A DNA stretch of 53,469 nt, from positions 1-53,469 of the forward strand of contig NZ_LAVL01000049.1 in assembly GCF_001083785.1 (NCBI RefSeq), written 5' to 3'. The notes under the pieces were generated by a model. It worked only from the letters and a program-made list of their open reading frames with translations. It searched no databases and had not been told where the DNA came from. Below, piece after piece: positions 16,616 to 24,043 of the stretch. The position numbers were made by a program, and so were the translations under genes. This DNA is from Nonomuraea sp. SBT364 (lineage in GTDB: Bacteria; Actinomycetota; Actinomycetes; Streptosporangiales; Streptosporangiaceae). Within the stretch, counting starts at the first letter, position 1; the number at the start of each line of letters is the position of its first letter.

Positions 16616-17326
16616 CTACTTCTTCATCGCGAGCCCCGCCAGCAGGTACGACGGCAGCGGCGTGCCGCCGACCAGCCGGGGCCGGTCCGGCCGCCACTCG
16701 GCGGCCTGCACCAGGCCGGGCGGGACGAGCGCGAAGTCGCCGAAGAACGCGCGGATCTCCGCCGGGCTGCGGGTGCCGTCCCGGCGGTCGCCGGAGGCGG
16801 CGTGGGTGAGCGCCAGGCAGCTGCCGGGCGCCACCGCCTCCCGCAGCCGGGCGATCATCGCCCCCGGGTCGCGGCCGCCGTGCGGCATCGCGACCAGGAG
16901 CACCGCGACCGGCGCGGCCAGGTCGAGGAAGCCGGCCGCCCCGGCCAGCACCTCGTCTGCGTCGAGCGGGTCCGCCTCGGCGAAGATCGCGCGGGGCTCG
17001 CCGGCCAGCAGCTCGCGGGCGTGCGCGGCGACGACCGGGTCGTGGTCGACGTAGACGACCTTCGCCTCGGGCACGACCTCGTGCACGTTGCCCTGGGTCG
17101 GCAGCCCGCTGCCCAGGCCGATGAACTGGCTGACGCCCTCCGCCGCGACATAGCGGGCGGCGCGCTGGAGGAAGCCCCGGTTGGCCCTGGCCAGCGGCAC
17201 GGCCTCCGGGATCAGGTCCGACAGCCTGTCGATGGCCTCGCGGTCGACCGCGTAGTTGTCCGTGCCGCCGAGCAGGTAGTCGTACATCCGGGCAAGATTG
17301 GGAGTGCGTGGGTCGAACTGGGACAC
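16616..17326 (-). CDS. DUF574 SAM-dependent methyltransferase-like protein
   Basis: A 236-residue protein of the S-adenosyl methyltransferase family PF04672 (DUF574), widespread and often multicopy in actinomycetes. Family hallmarks are NLARMYDYLLGGTDNYAVDR at the N-terminus, QFIGLGSGLPTQGNVHEV (SAM-binding loop), VVYVDHDPVVAAHARELL (acidic residue after strand 2) and GTRSPAEIRAFFGDFALVPP near the end. The substrate is unknown for the family. The GTG start follows from the conserved SQFDPRTPNLAR beginning. It lies downstream of glmS on the same strand with a gap of about 90 bases. Confidence 0.9.
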   Translation of the reverse strand: MSQFDPRTPNLARMYDYLLGGTDNYAVDREAIDRLSDLIPEAVPLARANRGFLQRAARYVAAEGVSQFIGLGSGLPTQGNVHEVVPEAKVVYVDHDPVVAAHARELLAGEPRAIFAEADPLDADEVLAGAAGFLDLAAPVAVLLVAMPHGGRDPGAMIARLREAVAPGSCLALTHAASGDRRDGTRSPAEIRAFFGDFALVPPGLVQAAEWRPDRPRLVGGTPLPSYLLAGLAMKK

Positions 17327-17378
17327 AATTCGACCCTAGGTGCTCACTGTCAAGGGCCACAGGGGGCCGATTCCCACT

Positions 17379-17419
17379 GTGACCCCTTCGACGGTAAGCA
17401 TTCCCTGCCTCGGGGTCAC
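17379..17419 (-). terminator. possible glmS terminator hairpin
   Basis: Eight-base arms GTGACCCC and GGGGTCAC flank a loop of about 25 bases. The 5' arm on the minus strand contains the glmS stop codon. No U-run follows, so the assignment is tentative. Confidence 0.35.
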
Positions 17420-19236
17420 TCCACTGTGACGCTCTTGGCGAGGTTGCGCGGCTTGTCGACGTCACGCTCCAGCGCGACGGCCGCGTGGTAGGCCAGCAGT
17501 TGCAGCGGGATCGCCAGCAGGATCGGGTCCAGCTCGATCTCGTTCTTCGGCACCACGATGGCGTCGTCGGCCAGCTTGGCGTCGGGCTCGCGGTGGCCGA
17601 CCATCAGCACCTGGCCGCCGCGGGCGCGGATCTCGCCGAGCGTGGTGAGGTTCTTGTCCAGCAGCTCGTCGTCGGGCACGATCGCGACCGTCGGCATCTC
17701 CGGGCCGATCAGCGCGAGCGGCCCGTGCTTGAGCTCGCTGGCGGGGTAGGCCTCGGCGTGCACGTAGGAGATCTCCTTGAGCTTCTGCGCGCCCTCTCGG
17801 GCCACCGGGTAGCCGCGCACCCGGCCGACGAACATCATGCTCGCGTGCTTGGCGTACTTGCGGGCCAACTCGGCGATCTTGTCGCCCTGGGCGACGATCT
17901 CCTCGATCTGGTCGGGCAGCCTGCGCAGCCCCTCGCAGATGCGGCGGCCGTCGGCGGGCGACAGGTCGCGCACCCGGCCCAGATGCAGCGCGAGCAGCGC
18001 GAACGCGATCGCCGTCGAGGTGAACGCCTTGGTCGAGGCGACCGACACCTCCGGCCCGGCGTGCAGGTAGACGCCGCCGTCGACCTCGCGGGCGATGGCG
18101 CTGCCCACCGCGTTGACGATGCCGATGACCCGGCCGCCCTTGCGCTTGAGCTCCTGCACGGCGGCGAGCGTGTCGTACGTCTCGCCGGACTGGCTGATCG
18201 CGACGTAGAGGGTGTCCTGGTCGACGACCGGGTTGCGGTAGCGGAACTCGCTGGCCGGCTCGGCGTCGGCCGGGATGCGCGCCAGCTCCTCGATGAGCTG
18301 GGCGCCGATCTGGCCCGAGTAGTAGGCCGACCCGCAGCCGATGATCTTCACCCGGCGGAACGAGCGGGTCTCCCGGGCGTCCATGTTGAGCCCGCCCAGG
18401 TGCGCGACGTGGAAGCGCTCGTCCAGCCGGCCGCTCATCGTGCGGGCCGCGGTCTCGGGCTGCTCGGAGATCTCCTTCAGCAGGTAGTGCTCGTAGCCGC
18501 CGGTGTCGTAGTGGCCGGCGTCCCAGTCGACGGTGAGCGGCTCCTTGGCCGTCTCGCGGGCGTCGCTGGCGAAGGTGTGGAAGCCGTCGGCGCGCAGCAC
18601 GGCCAGCTCGCCGTCCTCCAGGTGCACGACCTGGCGGGTGTAGCGGACCAGCGCGGCCACGTCGGAGGCGGCGAACATCTCCTTCTCACCGATGCCGAGC
18701 ACGATCGGGCTGCCGTTGCGGGCCACCACGACCTCTCCCGGCCGCTCGGCGTCGATCACCGCGATGCCGTACGTGCCCACGACGCTCTTGAGCGACTTGC
18801 GTACGGCCTCCTCCAGGGAGTCGTTCTCGTCGACGGCGCGGGCGATCAGGTGGGCCAGCACCTCGGTGTCGGTCTCGGACTGGAAGCCCACCCCGTCGGC
18901 GATCAGCTTGGCGCGCAGCTCGTCGGCGTTCTCGATGATGCCGTTGTGCACGACCGCGATGCGCTCGTCCGACGACAGGTGCGGGTGCGCGTTGACGTCG
19001 CTCGGCACGCCGTGCGTCGCCCACCGGGTGTGGCCGATGCCGAGCGTCCCCTTGAACCGGGCCGGCATCACCTTGGCCAGATCGGCCACCCGGCCCTTGA
19101 CCTTGCGCAGCTTGAGCCCCTTGTTGGAGACCACGACCCCGGCCGAGTCATAGCCCCGGTACTCCAGCCGCTGCAGCCCTTCGAGCAGGATCGGCGCCGC
19201 ATCCTGCGGCCCCACGTACGCGACGATTCCGCACAT
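17416..19236 (-). CDS. glmS: glutamine--fructose-6-phosphate aminotransferase (isomerizing)
   Basis: A 606-residue, full-length GlmS. It starts MCGIVAYVG, with Cys2 as the nucleophile of the class II glutamine amidotransferase domain, followed by GIGHTRWATHG and AVVHNGIIENADELR. The C-terminal half contains two SIS sugar-isomerase domains (ISQSGETYDTLAAVQELKRK; EVSVASTKAFTS) and ends RNLAKSVTVE. It converts fructose-6-phosphate and glutamine to glucosamine-6-phosphate, the entry to UDP-GlcNAc, peptidoglycan and mycothiol. A 102-codon gene ends ten bases upstream and is probably in the same operon. No glmS ribozyme-like leader is evident. Confidence 0.97.
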   Translation of the reverse strand: MCGIVAYVGPQDAAPILLEGLQRLEYRGYDSAGVVVSNKGLKLRKVKGRVADLAKVMPARFKGTLGIGHTRWATHGVPSDVNAHPHLSSDERIAVVHNGIIENADELRAKLIADGVGFQSETDTEVLAHLIARAVDENDSLEEAVRKSLKSVVGTYGIAVIDAERPGEVVVARNGSPIVLGIGEKEMFAASDVAALVRYTRQVVHLEDGELAVLRADGFHTFASDARETAKEPLTVDWDAGHYDTGGYEHYLLKEISEQPETAARTMSGRLDERFHVAHLGGLNMDARETRSFRRVKIIGCGSAYYSGQIGAQLIEELARIPADAEPASEFRYRNPVVDQDTLYVAISQSGETYDTLAAVQELKRKGGRVIGIVNAVGSAIAREVDGGVYLHAGPEVSVASTKAFTSTAIAFALLALHLGRVRDLSPADGRRICEGLRRLPDQIEEIVAQGDKIAELARKYAKHASMMFVGRVRGYPVAREGAQKLKEISYVHAEAYPASELKHGPLALIGPEMPTVAIVPDDELLDKNLTTLGEIRARGGQVLMVGHREPDAKLADDAIVVPKNEIELDPILLAIPLQLLAYHAAVALERDVDKPRNLAKSVTVE

Positions 19237-19246
19237 CCGAGGTCTC

Positions 19247-19555
19247 CTATCCGTAAACGATCCGGCGCAGCTGACGCAGCGACAGCTCGGGGGCCGCCAC
19301 CCGGCGGCCGCGCAGCTCCGCGGCGATCCTGGGAAAGATCTCGTCGTTGGTCAGGCCGCGAGCCTTCAGCTCGCCGTGACGCCGCCGCACGAACTCCTCC
19401 GCCGGCTCGGAGAAGTACGCCAGGACGTCGGCCACCACGCGCGCCGCCTCGCCAGGCCCCAGCGGGGTGCTCCTGGTCAGGTGGGCGATGAGGTCCTCGT
19501 AGGGATGCCGTGCCGTGGACACAGTCGAGGACACTACGCAGCTGGAACGCGACAC
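19247..19555 (-). CDS. small conserved protein upstream of glmS
   Basis: A 102-residue protein if the first GTG is used; that start has an AGGAAG ribosome binding site five bases upstream. A later GTG (VSTARHPYEDL, 91 residues) is the alternative. The conserved-looking core is EEFVRRRHGELKARGLTNDE, then IFPRIAAELRGRRVAAPELS and a basic finish LRQLRRIVYG. It has no signal peptide and is probably all-helical. I do not recognise a characterised family. Ten bases separate it from glmS, so a regulatory or accessory role in amino-sugar supply is possible but unproven. Its ribosome binding site overlaps the arm of a 22-bp palindrome. Confidence 0.72.
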   Translation of the reverse strand: MSRSSCVVSSTVSTARHPYEDLIAHLTRSTPLGPGEAARVVADVLAYFSEPAEEFVRRRHGELKARGLTNDEIFPRIAAELRGRRVAAPELSLRQLRRIVYG

Positions 19556-19562
19556 TTCAACT

Positions 19563-19584
19563 TCCTGCCCGATATCGGGCAGGA
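19563..19584. promoter_or_regulatory. 22-bp perfect palindrome in divergent gap
   Basis: The half-site TCCTGCCCGAT is followed directly by its exact reverse complement, giving an uninterrupted 22-bp palindrome. It sits between the glmS-operon gene and the divergent amidase gene. On the minus strand its arm overlaps the AGGAAG ribosome binding site of the small glmS-linked gene. It could therefore be a DNA operator controlling both directions, or an RNA hairpin hiding that site. Confidence 0.7.
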
Positions 19585-19693
19585 TTTACCCCCATCTTCT
19601 GTCATGAGGGGGAAGATTACGTTCAGTCACATCAGTATCGTGTGTCCCGTCTGACACATCCCTATCTGGGAATGGTTACGGCTAGTAGTCGTT

Positions 19694-21553
19694 GTGTGCC
19701 GTTCCGTGGGGGTTGTCATGCTGTTGTGGGCCGTCGTCGCCGCCACCGTCCTGGTCGCGCCCGGCCGGCCGGACGTCCGCCAGGCCGACTTCGCCTCGGC
19801 CGCCCGCACGTACGGGGTGCCGGAGAGCGTCCTGCTGGGCGTGTCGTACCTGCAGTCCCGCTGGGACGCCCACGGCGGCGCCCCCAGCACCGCCGGCGGC
19901 TACGGCCCCATGCACCTGCTCGACCCCGCCGCCGCCCCGCCCGGTCCCGGCCACACCCACGCCGACCGCCGCGGCGACACCGCCCGCCCCCGCCCGCCGA
20001 TGAACGCCGGCCAGGAGAGCCCCGGGGCGGCGACGTACGGAGGTCCGACGGTGGCGGAGGCCGGACGGCTGACCGGGCTGAGCGCGGAGCGGCTGCGGAG
20101 CGATCCGGCGGCGAACATCCGGGGCGGCGCCGCCCTGCTCGCCTCCTACCAGGAGCGCCCCAGCGCCGACCCGGCCGGCTGGTACGACGCCGTCGCGCGC
20201 TACGCCGGCTCGCGCGAGTTCGCCGACGAGGTGCTGTCGGTGATGCGCGCCGGGACGGAACGCCGCACGGACGACGGGTCGACGGTGCGGCTGCCCGCGA
20301 CCGCCGGCCTGCCGGGCCCGGCGCCGCTGCGCAGGGCGAAGGGCGCGGCCGAGTGCCCGCACACGCTGGCCTGCGAATGGCTGCCCGCCGCGTACGCGCG
20401 CACCGGCAAGGGCGACCACGGCAACCACGACCGCCTGGACCGCCCCCGCCGCGTCGACTACATCGTGATCCACGACACCGAGGGCACCTACGACGGCATC
20501 GCGTCACTGGTGAGGAACCCGAAGTACGTGAGCTGGCACTACACGATCCGCTCCCGCGACGGACATGTCGCCCAGCACGTGCACAACAAGGACATCGCCT
20601 GGCATGCCGGTAACTGGGACGTCAACACCCGTTCGATCGGCATCGAGCACGAGGGCTACCTGGCCAAGGGCGGCACCTGGTACACCGAGGCGATGTACCG
20701 GGCGTCGGCCAAGCTCGTGCGCTACCTGGCGGACAAGCACGACATCCCGCTGGACCGCCAGCACATCCTGGGCCACGACAACGTCCCGGGCACGTCGGCC
20801 GCGACACTGCCGCAGATGCACGAGGACCCGGGCCCGTACTGGGACTGGGCCCACTACTTCGACCTGCTCGGCGAGCCCTTCGACCGGCCCGCGTACGAGC
20901 AGGCCGGCTACGGGCGGGGCCCGGAGTCGGTGCTCGTCCTGCCGTCCTACGACGAGCACCGGCCCCGGTTCACCGGCTGCGAGACGGCCAAGCCCGCCAA
21001 GCGGTGCCCCCCGCACGGCGCCTCGACGCTCTGGCTGCGCACGGAGCCGCGCGAGGACGCCCCACTCGTGGACGACGCGGGCAAACGGCCGGGCAAGCCG
21101 AGCACGTACAGCGTCTACGACCACAGCGCCCGCGCGTCGGCCGGGCAGCGGTTCGGGGTGGCCGAGCAGCGCGGCGACTGGACGGCCATCTGGTACCTGG
21201 GGCGCAGGGCCTGGTTCCACAACCCGCCCGCACGCCCCACCGCCGTCGCGGCCCGGGGGCCGCTCGTCACGCCGGTCCGTCCCGGCGTCAAGGTGTACGG
21301 GCGCGCCTTCCCCGAGAAGCGGGCCTACGCGGGCACCCGGGCGCCCTTCCAGCGCCACGCCCCCCTGCCTTACACCCTCGCTCCCGGCCAGTCGTACGCC
21401 CTCGGCCAGACGCTCGCCGGCGCCTACCACTCCGCCCGCTCCTTCGACCCGGCCAGGCACGTCACGGTCAAGGGGAACCTGCGCTACCACCAGATCCAGC
21501 TCGGCCACCGGGTGGCGTTCGTCCGGGCCGAGGACGTGCGTGTCATCCGCTGA
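19694..21553 (+). CDS. secreted N-acetylmuramoyl-L-alanine amidase
   Basis: A 619-residue exported peptidoglycan hydrolase. A hydrophobic N-terminal segment (MLLWAVVAATVLVAP) is followed by a lysozyme-like region (ADFASAARTYGVPESVLLGV, AANIRGGAALLASYQ). A full Amidase_2/PGRP domain follows at about residues 250-400: VDYIVIHDTEGTYDGI (first zinc His), SWHYTIRSRDGHVAQHV, IAWHAGN, and ILGHDNVPG with a DPGPYWDW close. The C-terminal ~200 residues resemble a wall-binding or SH3-like region (TLWLRTEPREDAPLVDDAGK). Starts at GTG 19694 or 19706 give a basic n-region, whereas ATG 19718 has the better GGGGG site. It cuts the amide between MurNAc and L-Ala. Confidence 0.92.
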   Translation: MCRSVGVVMLLWAVVAATVLVAPGRPDVRQADFASAARTYGVPESVLLGVSYLQSRWDAHGGAPSTAGGYGPMHLLDPAAAPPGPGHTHADRRGDTARPRPPMNAGQESPGAATYGGPTVAEAGRLTGLSAERLRSDPAANIRGGAALLASYQERPSADPAGWYDAVARYAGSREFADEVLSVMRAGTERRTDDGSTVRLPATAGLPGPAPLRRAKGAAECPHTLACEWLPAAYARTGKGDHGNHDRLDRPRRVDYIVIHDTEGTYDGIASLVRNPKYVSWHYTIRSRDGHVAQHVHNKDIAWHAGNWDVNTRSIGIEHEGYLAKGGTWYTEAMYRASAKLVRYLADKHDIPLDRQHILGHDNVPGTSAATLPQMHEDPGPYWDWAHYFDLLGEPFDRPAYEQAGYGRGPESVLVLPSYDEHRPRFTGCETAKPAKRCPPHGASTLWLRTEPREDAPLVDDAGKRPGKPSTYSVYDHSARASAGQRFGVAEQRGDWTAIWYLGRRAWFHNPPARPTAVAARGPLVTPVRPGVKVYGRAFPEKRAYAGTRAPFQRHAPLPYTLAPGQSYALGQTLAGAYHSARSFDPARHVTVKGNLRYHQIQLGHRVAFVRAEDVRVIR

Positions 21554-21639
21554 ATTTCGCCACAGCGGCCTCACCGTGCACACGGGCACTCCCGGGAGGC
21601 GATATGGTTTTCCCGTGGCCGGTTCAGTGCCGGAAACAC

Positions 21640-21711
21640 GCGGAAGTGGCTCAGTGGTAGAGCATCACCTTGCCAAGGTGAGGGTCGCGGGTTCGAATCC
21701 CGTCTTCCGCT
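21640..21711 (+). tRNA. tRNA-Gly(GCC), copy 1
   Basis: A 72-nt cloverleaf with acceptor GCGGAAG/CTTCCGC and discriminator T. The anticodon loop TTGCCAA gives GCC, decoding GGC and GGU. The T-arm is GCGGG-TTCGAAT-CCCGT. CCA is not encoded. It is identical to the second glycine tRNA about 210 bases on and leads a four-tRNA cluster. Confidence 0.97.
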
Positions 21712-21727
21712 CGGAGTTCTAACTCCT

Positions 21728-21798
21728 GGTGGAGTGGCCGAGAGGCGAGGCAGCGGCCTGCAAAGCCGTCTACACGGGTTCAAATCCCGTCTCCACCT
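21728..21798 (+). tRNA. tRNA-Cys(GCA)
   Basis: A 71-nt cloverleaf with acceptor GGTGGAG/CTCCACC and discriminator T. The anticodon loop CTGCAAA gives GCA, decoding UGC and UGU. The T-arm is ACGGG-TTCAAAT-CCCGT. It starts 16 bases after the first tRNA-Gly and is probably processed from the same transcript. Confidence 0.96.
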
Positions 21799-21850
21799 CG
21801 GCGCGGTTCGGCGGACTCGTCAGGATCCGCTAAAGTAAGTGCAACGCCAT

Positions 21851-21922
21851 GCGGAAGTGGCTCAGTGGTAGAGCATCACCTTGCCAAGGTGAGGGTCGCG
21901 GGTTCGAATCCCGTCTTCCGCT
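21851..21922 (+). tRNA. tRNA-Gly(GCC), copy 2
   Basis: Base-for-base identical to the first tRNA-Gly of the cluster, including the GCC anticodon and discriminator T. A TAAAGT hexamer about 15 bases upstream, in the gap after tRNA-Cys, may be a -10 element giving this half of the cluster its own promoter. Confidence 0.97.
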
Positions 21923-21941
21923 CTGAGTGACAACTCAACCC

Positions 21942-22016
21942 GGACGATTAGCTCAGCGGGAGAGCGCTTCCCTGACACGGAAGAGGTCACTGGTTCAATC
22001 CCAGTATCGTCCACCA
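21942..22016 (+). tRNA. tRNA-Val(GAC), CCA encoded
   Basis: A 72-nt body with acceptor GGACGAT/ATCGTCC, discriminator A and an encoded CCA, the only tRNA of the five with one. The anticodon loop CTGACAC gives GAC, decoding GUC and GUU. It is the last of the cluster and is followed within about 10 bases by a terminator hairpin. Confidence 0.97.
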
Positions 22017-22024
22017 GATTTCCC

Positions 22025-22066
22025 GCCCCAGCTCCTGGTTCATACCGGGATCTGGGGCTTCTTGTT
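22025..22066 (+). terminator. terminator of the tRNA cluster
   Basis: GCCCCAG (22025-22031) pairs with CTGGGGC (22052-22058), and TTCTTGTT follows. The stem-plus-U-rich tail right after the last tRNA is a typical tRNA-operon terminator. Confidence 0.75.
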
Positions 22067-22125
22067 GTCCCCGGTTGATCGAGCGCCGCCGGGCCCGCTG
22101 TCTCGCGCGGGCGCCGTCCCGCGGC

Positions 22126-22617
22126 TCAGGTGCGGACGGCTTTCCAGGATTCCACGGTCGCCGCTGCGATGGCTTCCATGCGACGGCCGTAGGCCGGATG
22201 CCCGTCAGCCACGAAGCTGCCGTCCCGGCAGGGCAGGCCGCTGAACGCGGCGCCGAAGCCAGCCGGCGGCCCGTCCGGGGGCAGCGGCGCGTAGCCGGCC
22301 AGGGGCGCCATGTCGTAGCCCGACCGCACCCCGTGCTTGTTGCGCGCCACCTGGTGAGCCGCCACCCGCAGCAGCGCGTCCAAACCCTGGTCCACATAGA
22401 GCTGCAGCATCCGGAACTGGCTGTCGAGGTATTTCTCGTGTCCCCGGGAGGGGTGCTGCAGCAGGTACGCGCAGACCACGGGCGCGTGCCACCGGTACAT
22501 CCGCGGATCGCCCTGCTCCTCGGCGAGGATCGCGTGGTAGTAGTCCACGCACACGCCGAGCGGGCCGGCGGCCGCCCCGCAGTCGCACCGATCCGGGTTG
22601 TCCGGGCTGTCCGTCAT
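22126..22617 (-). CDS. DUF5946-like conserved protein
   Basis: A 163-residue cytoplasmic protein. It begins with a Cys-containing head (PDRCDCGAAAG) and then a conserved-looking block LGVCVDYYHAILAEEQGDP and RMYRWHAPVVCAYLLQHPS, which I associate with DUF5946; the family name is from memory and moderately certain. Histidines and cysteines in the first 60 residues could bind a metal. Function unknown. It faces the tRNA cluster tail to tail, and its upstream region is shared with the channel-like gene to its right. Confidence 0.75.
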   Translation of the reverse strand: MTDSPDNPDRCDCGAAAGPLGVCVDYYHAILAEEQGDPRMYRWHAPVVCAYLLQHPSRGHEKYLDSQFRMLQLYVDQGLDALLRVAAHQVARNKHGVRSGYDMAPLAGYAPLPPDGPPAGFGAAFSGLPCRDGSFVADGHPAYGRRMEAIAAATVESWKAVRT

Positions 22618-22783
22618 GGGCGGCACCCTAAGGGGCCGGAGACGGCCCTGTCGACGGCATTTCCGCGAGCCGGCGCGCATCCGGCGGCATTGCCGGCCCC
22701 TGGCGTCCGTCTACCGTCACCAGGCCGTCTCATTACTCTCCGTTGATGAAATACGCCGAAAGGCGCACTTTTGGTCGCTCTCC

Positions 22784-22810
22784 GTGCATAACGGGACGGT
22801 GAGCGGGTAG
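22784..22810 (+). promoter_or_regulatory. possible stress-sigma (SigB-like) promoter
   Basis: GTGCAT, 15 bases, then GGGTAG resembles the actinobacterial sigma-B consensus (GNNT...GGGTAY) and lies about 34 bases upstream of the channel-like gene's start. Such promoters commonly drive osmotic-stress genes. The -35 match is weak. Confidence 0.25.
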
Positions 22811-22843
22811 CGCGCAGGCATTGGCTCCTCGGAGGAGGAAACC

Positions 22844-23626
22844 GTGGACATCAACATAGGCCAAGGCATATCCGATGCCTGGCGGATGATAGCGACATTC
22901 GTTCCGAAGCTCGTCGCGTTCGTCGTCATTCTCATTATCGGCTGGATCGTGGCCAAGCTGCTGGCGAAGCTCCTGGGCAAGGTGCTGAACCGGGTCGGCT
23001 TCGACCGGGCGGTCGCGCGCAGCGGCGCCGCGGGGCGGTGGCAGGAACGCAGCCGCTACGGCGCCAGCGGGCTGCTGTCCAAGCTGCTGTACTACGCGCT
23101 GCTGCTGATCACGCTGCAGATCGCCTTCAGCGTGTTCGGGCCCAACCCGATCTCGACGCTGCTCACCGGCGTGGTGGCCTGGCTGCCGCTGGCGGTGGTC
23201 GCGATCGTGATCATCGTGGTGACCGGGGCCATCGCCAAGGCGGTCCGGGACATCATCTCCAGCGCGCTCGGCGAGCTGTCGTACGGCCGCTGGCTGGCGA
23301 CCGCCGCAGCCGTGTTCATCTGGGCCCTGGGCATCATCGCCGCGCTCAACCAGATCGGGGTGGCCACCGCGGTCACGATCCCGGTGCTGATCACGGTGCT
23401 GGCGACGATCGGCGCCATCGCGGCGATCGGCGTGGGCGGCGGTCTCGTCCGGCCGATGCAGCAGCGGTGGGAGCGCTGGCTGGGCCGGATCGAGCAGGAG
23501 GCGCCGCAGGCCAGGGCGCACGCGGAGGCGTACCAGCGAGGTCGCGGGGACGCCCAGCAGATGACGGAAGAGACGCCGCGCACCCAGACGGGCGGCGCCA
23601 CCCGGTCCGACTACCGGGAACCCTGA
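22844..23626 (+). CDS. CmpX-like conserved TM-helix channel protein
   Basis: A 260-residue membrane protein with about five hydrophobic segments and the repeated 'conserved TM helix' (PF05552) pattern of CmpX/MscS-related proteins: VPKLVAFVVILIIGWIVAKL, VAWLPLAVVAIVIIVVTGAI and IPVLITVLATIGAIAAIGVG. The cytoplasmic tail is short, charged and Gln/Arg-rich, and the MscS beta-domain is absent. The GTG start is fixed by a strong GGAGGAGG site. It is probably a small-conductance or accessory membrane-tension protein; the precise role is unknown. A SigB-like promoter may precede it and a hairpin follows. Confidence 0.85.
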   Translation: MDINIGQGISDAWRMIATFVPKLVAFVVILIIGWIVAKLLAKLLGKVLNRVGFDRAVARSGAAGRWQERSRYGASGLLSKLLYYALLLITLQIAFSVFGPNPISTLLTGVVAWLPLAVVAIVIIVVTGAIAKAVRDIISSALGELSYGRWLATAAAVFIWALGIIAALNQIGVATAVTIPVLITVLATIGAIAAIGVGGGLVRPMQQRWERWLGRIEQEAPQARAHAEAYQRGRGDAQQMTEETPRTQTGGATRSDYREP

Positions 23627-23636
23627 CCGCCCTCAC

Positions 23637-23659
23637 GGGGCCGGCCGTCGGCCGGTCCC
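23637..23659. terminator. hairpin between convergent genes
   Basis: GGGGCCGGC and GCCGGTCCC pair (nine positions, one G-U) around a CGTCG loop, ten bases after the channel-like gene's stop and before the convergent DUF6401-like stop. The 11-mer GGGGTGGTCAG occurs twice just beyond it. Confidence 0.55.
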
Positions 23660-23701
23660 GGGGTGGTCAGCCGGACCAGCCGGGACGCCCGGAAGGGGTG
23701 G

Positions 23702-24016
23702 TCAGGCGGGGAGTTCGCCGTCGAGGAAACCTCGTTCGCGGGCGAGCCAGCACACCGCCGTCAGACGGAGGGCGGCGGCGTCCGGCTCGCCGTCGAAGGC
23801 CCACCCCCGGTGCCGCAGCTCGTCGAGGAAGCCGAGCAGGTAGTCGCCCAGCGTCTCGCGGTCCAGCGGGATCGCGTCCCGCAGCACCGCCGCGTGCTGG
23901 TCCACCGCGGCGACCAGCCCGGGGTCCGTGGCCATCCTGGCGAGCTGGTCCTGCCCGAGGGTCGTCATGACCGAGCGCAGGGGCGCAGCCGCCCATCCAT
24001 CCGCAAAAAGCACCAC
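23702..24016 (-). CDS. DUF6401-like small protein
   Basis: A 104-residue protein, or about 88 if the internal ATG (MTTLGQDQLARMATDP) is the start; neither start has a strong ribosome binding site. The recognisable part is PGLVAAVDQHAAVLRDAI, then TLGDYLLGFLDELRHRGW and AALRLTAVCWLARERGF. This matches my memory of DUF6401, small actinobacterial proteins sometimes annotated with natural-product loci, but no such cluster is present here. It is all-helical with no membrane segment. Function unknown. It lies just downstream of pobA on the same strand. Confidence 0.65.
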   Translation of the reverse strand: MVLFADGWAAAPLRSVMTTLGQDQLARMATDPGLVAAVDQHAAVLRDAIPLDRETLGDYLLGFLDELRHRGWAFDGEPDAAALRLTAVCWLARERGFLDGELPA

Positions 24017-24043
24017 TAAACACTAAAGCATGCCAAAACCCCT

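Noticed and set aside
21640..22016. tRNA cluster as a phage or element attachment site
   Set aside because: No integrase, no duplicated tRNA 3' end beyond the two full tRNA-Gly copies, and no foreign gene block beside it.
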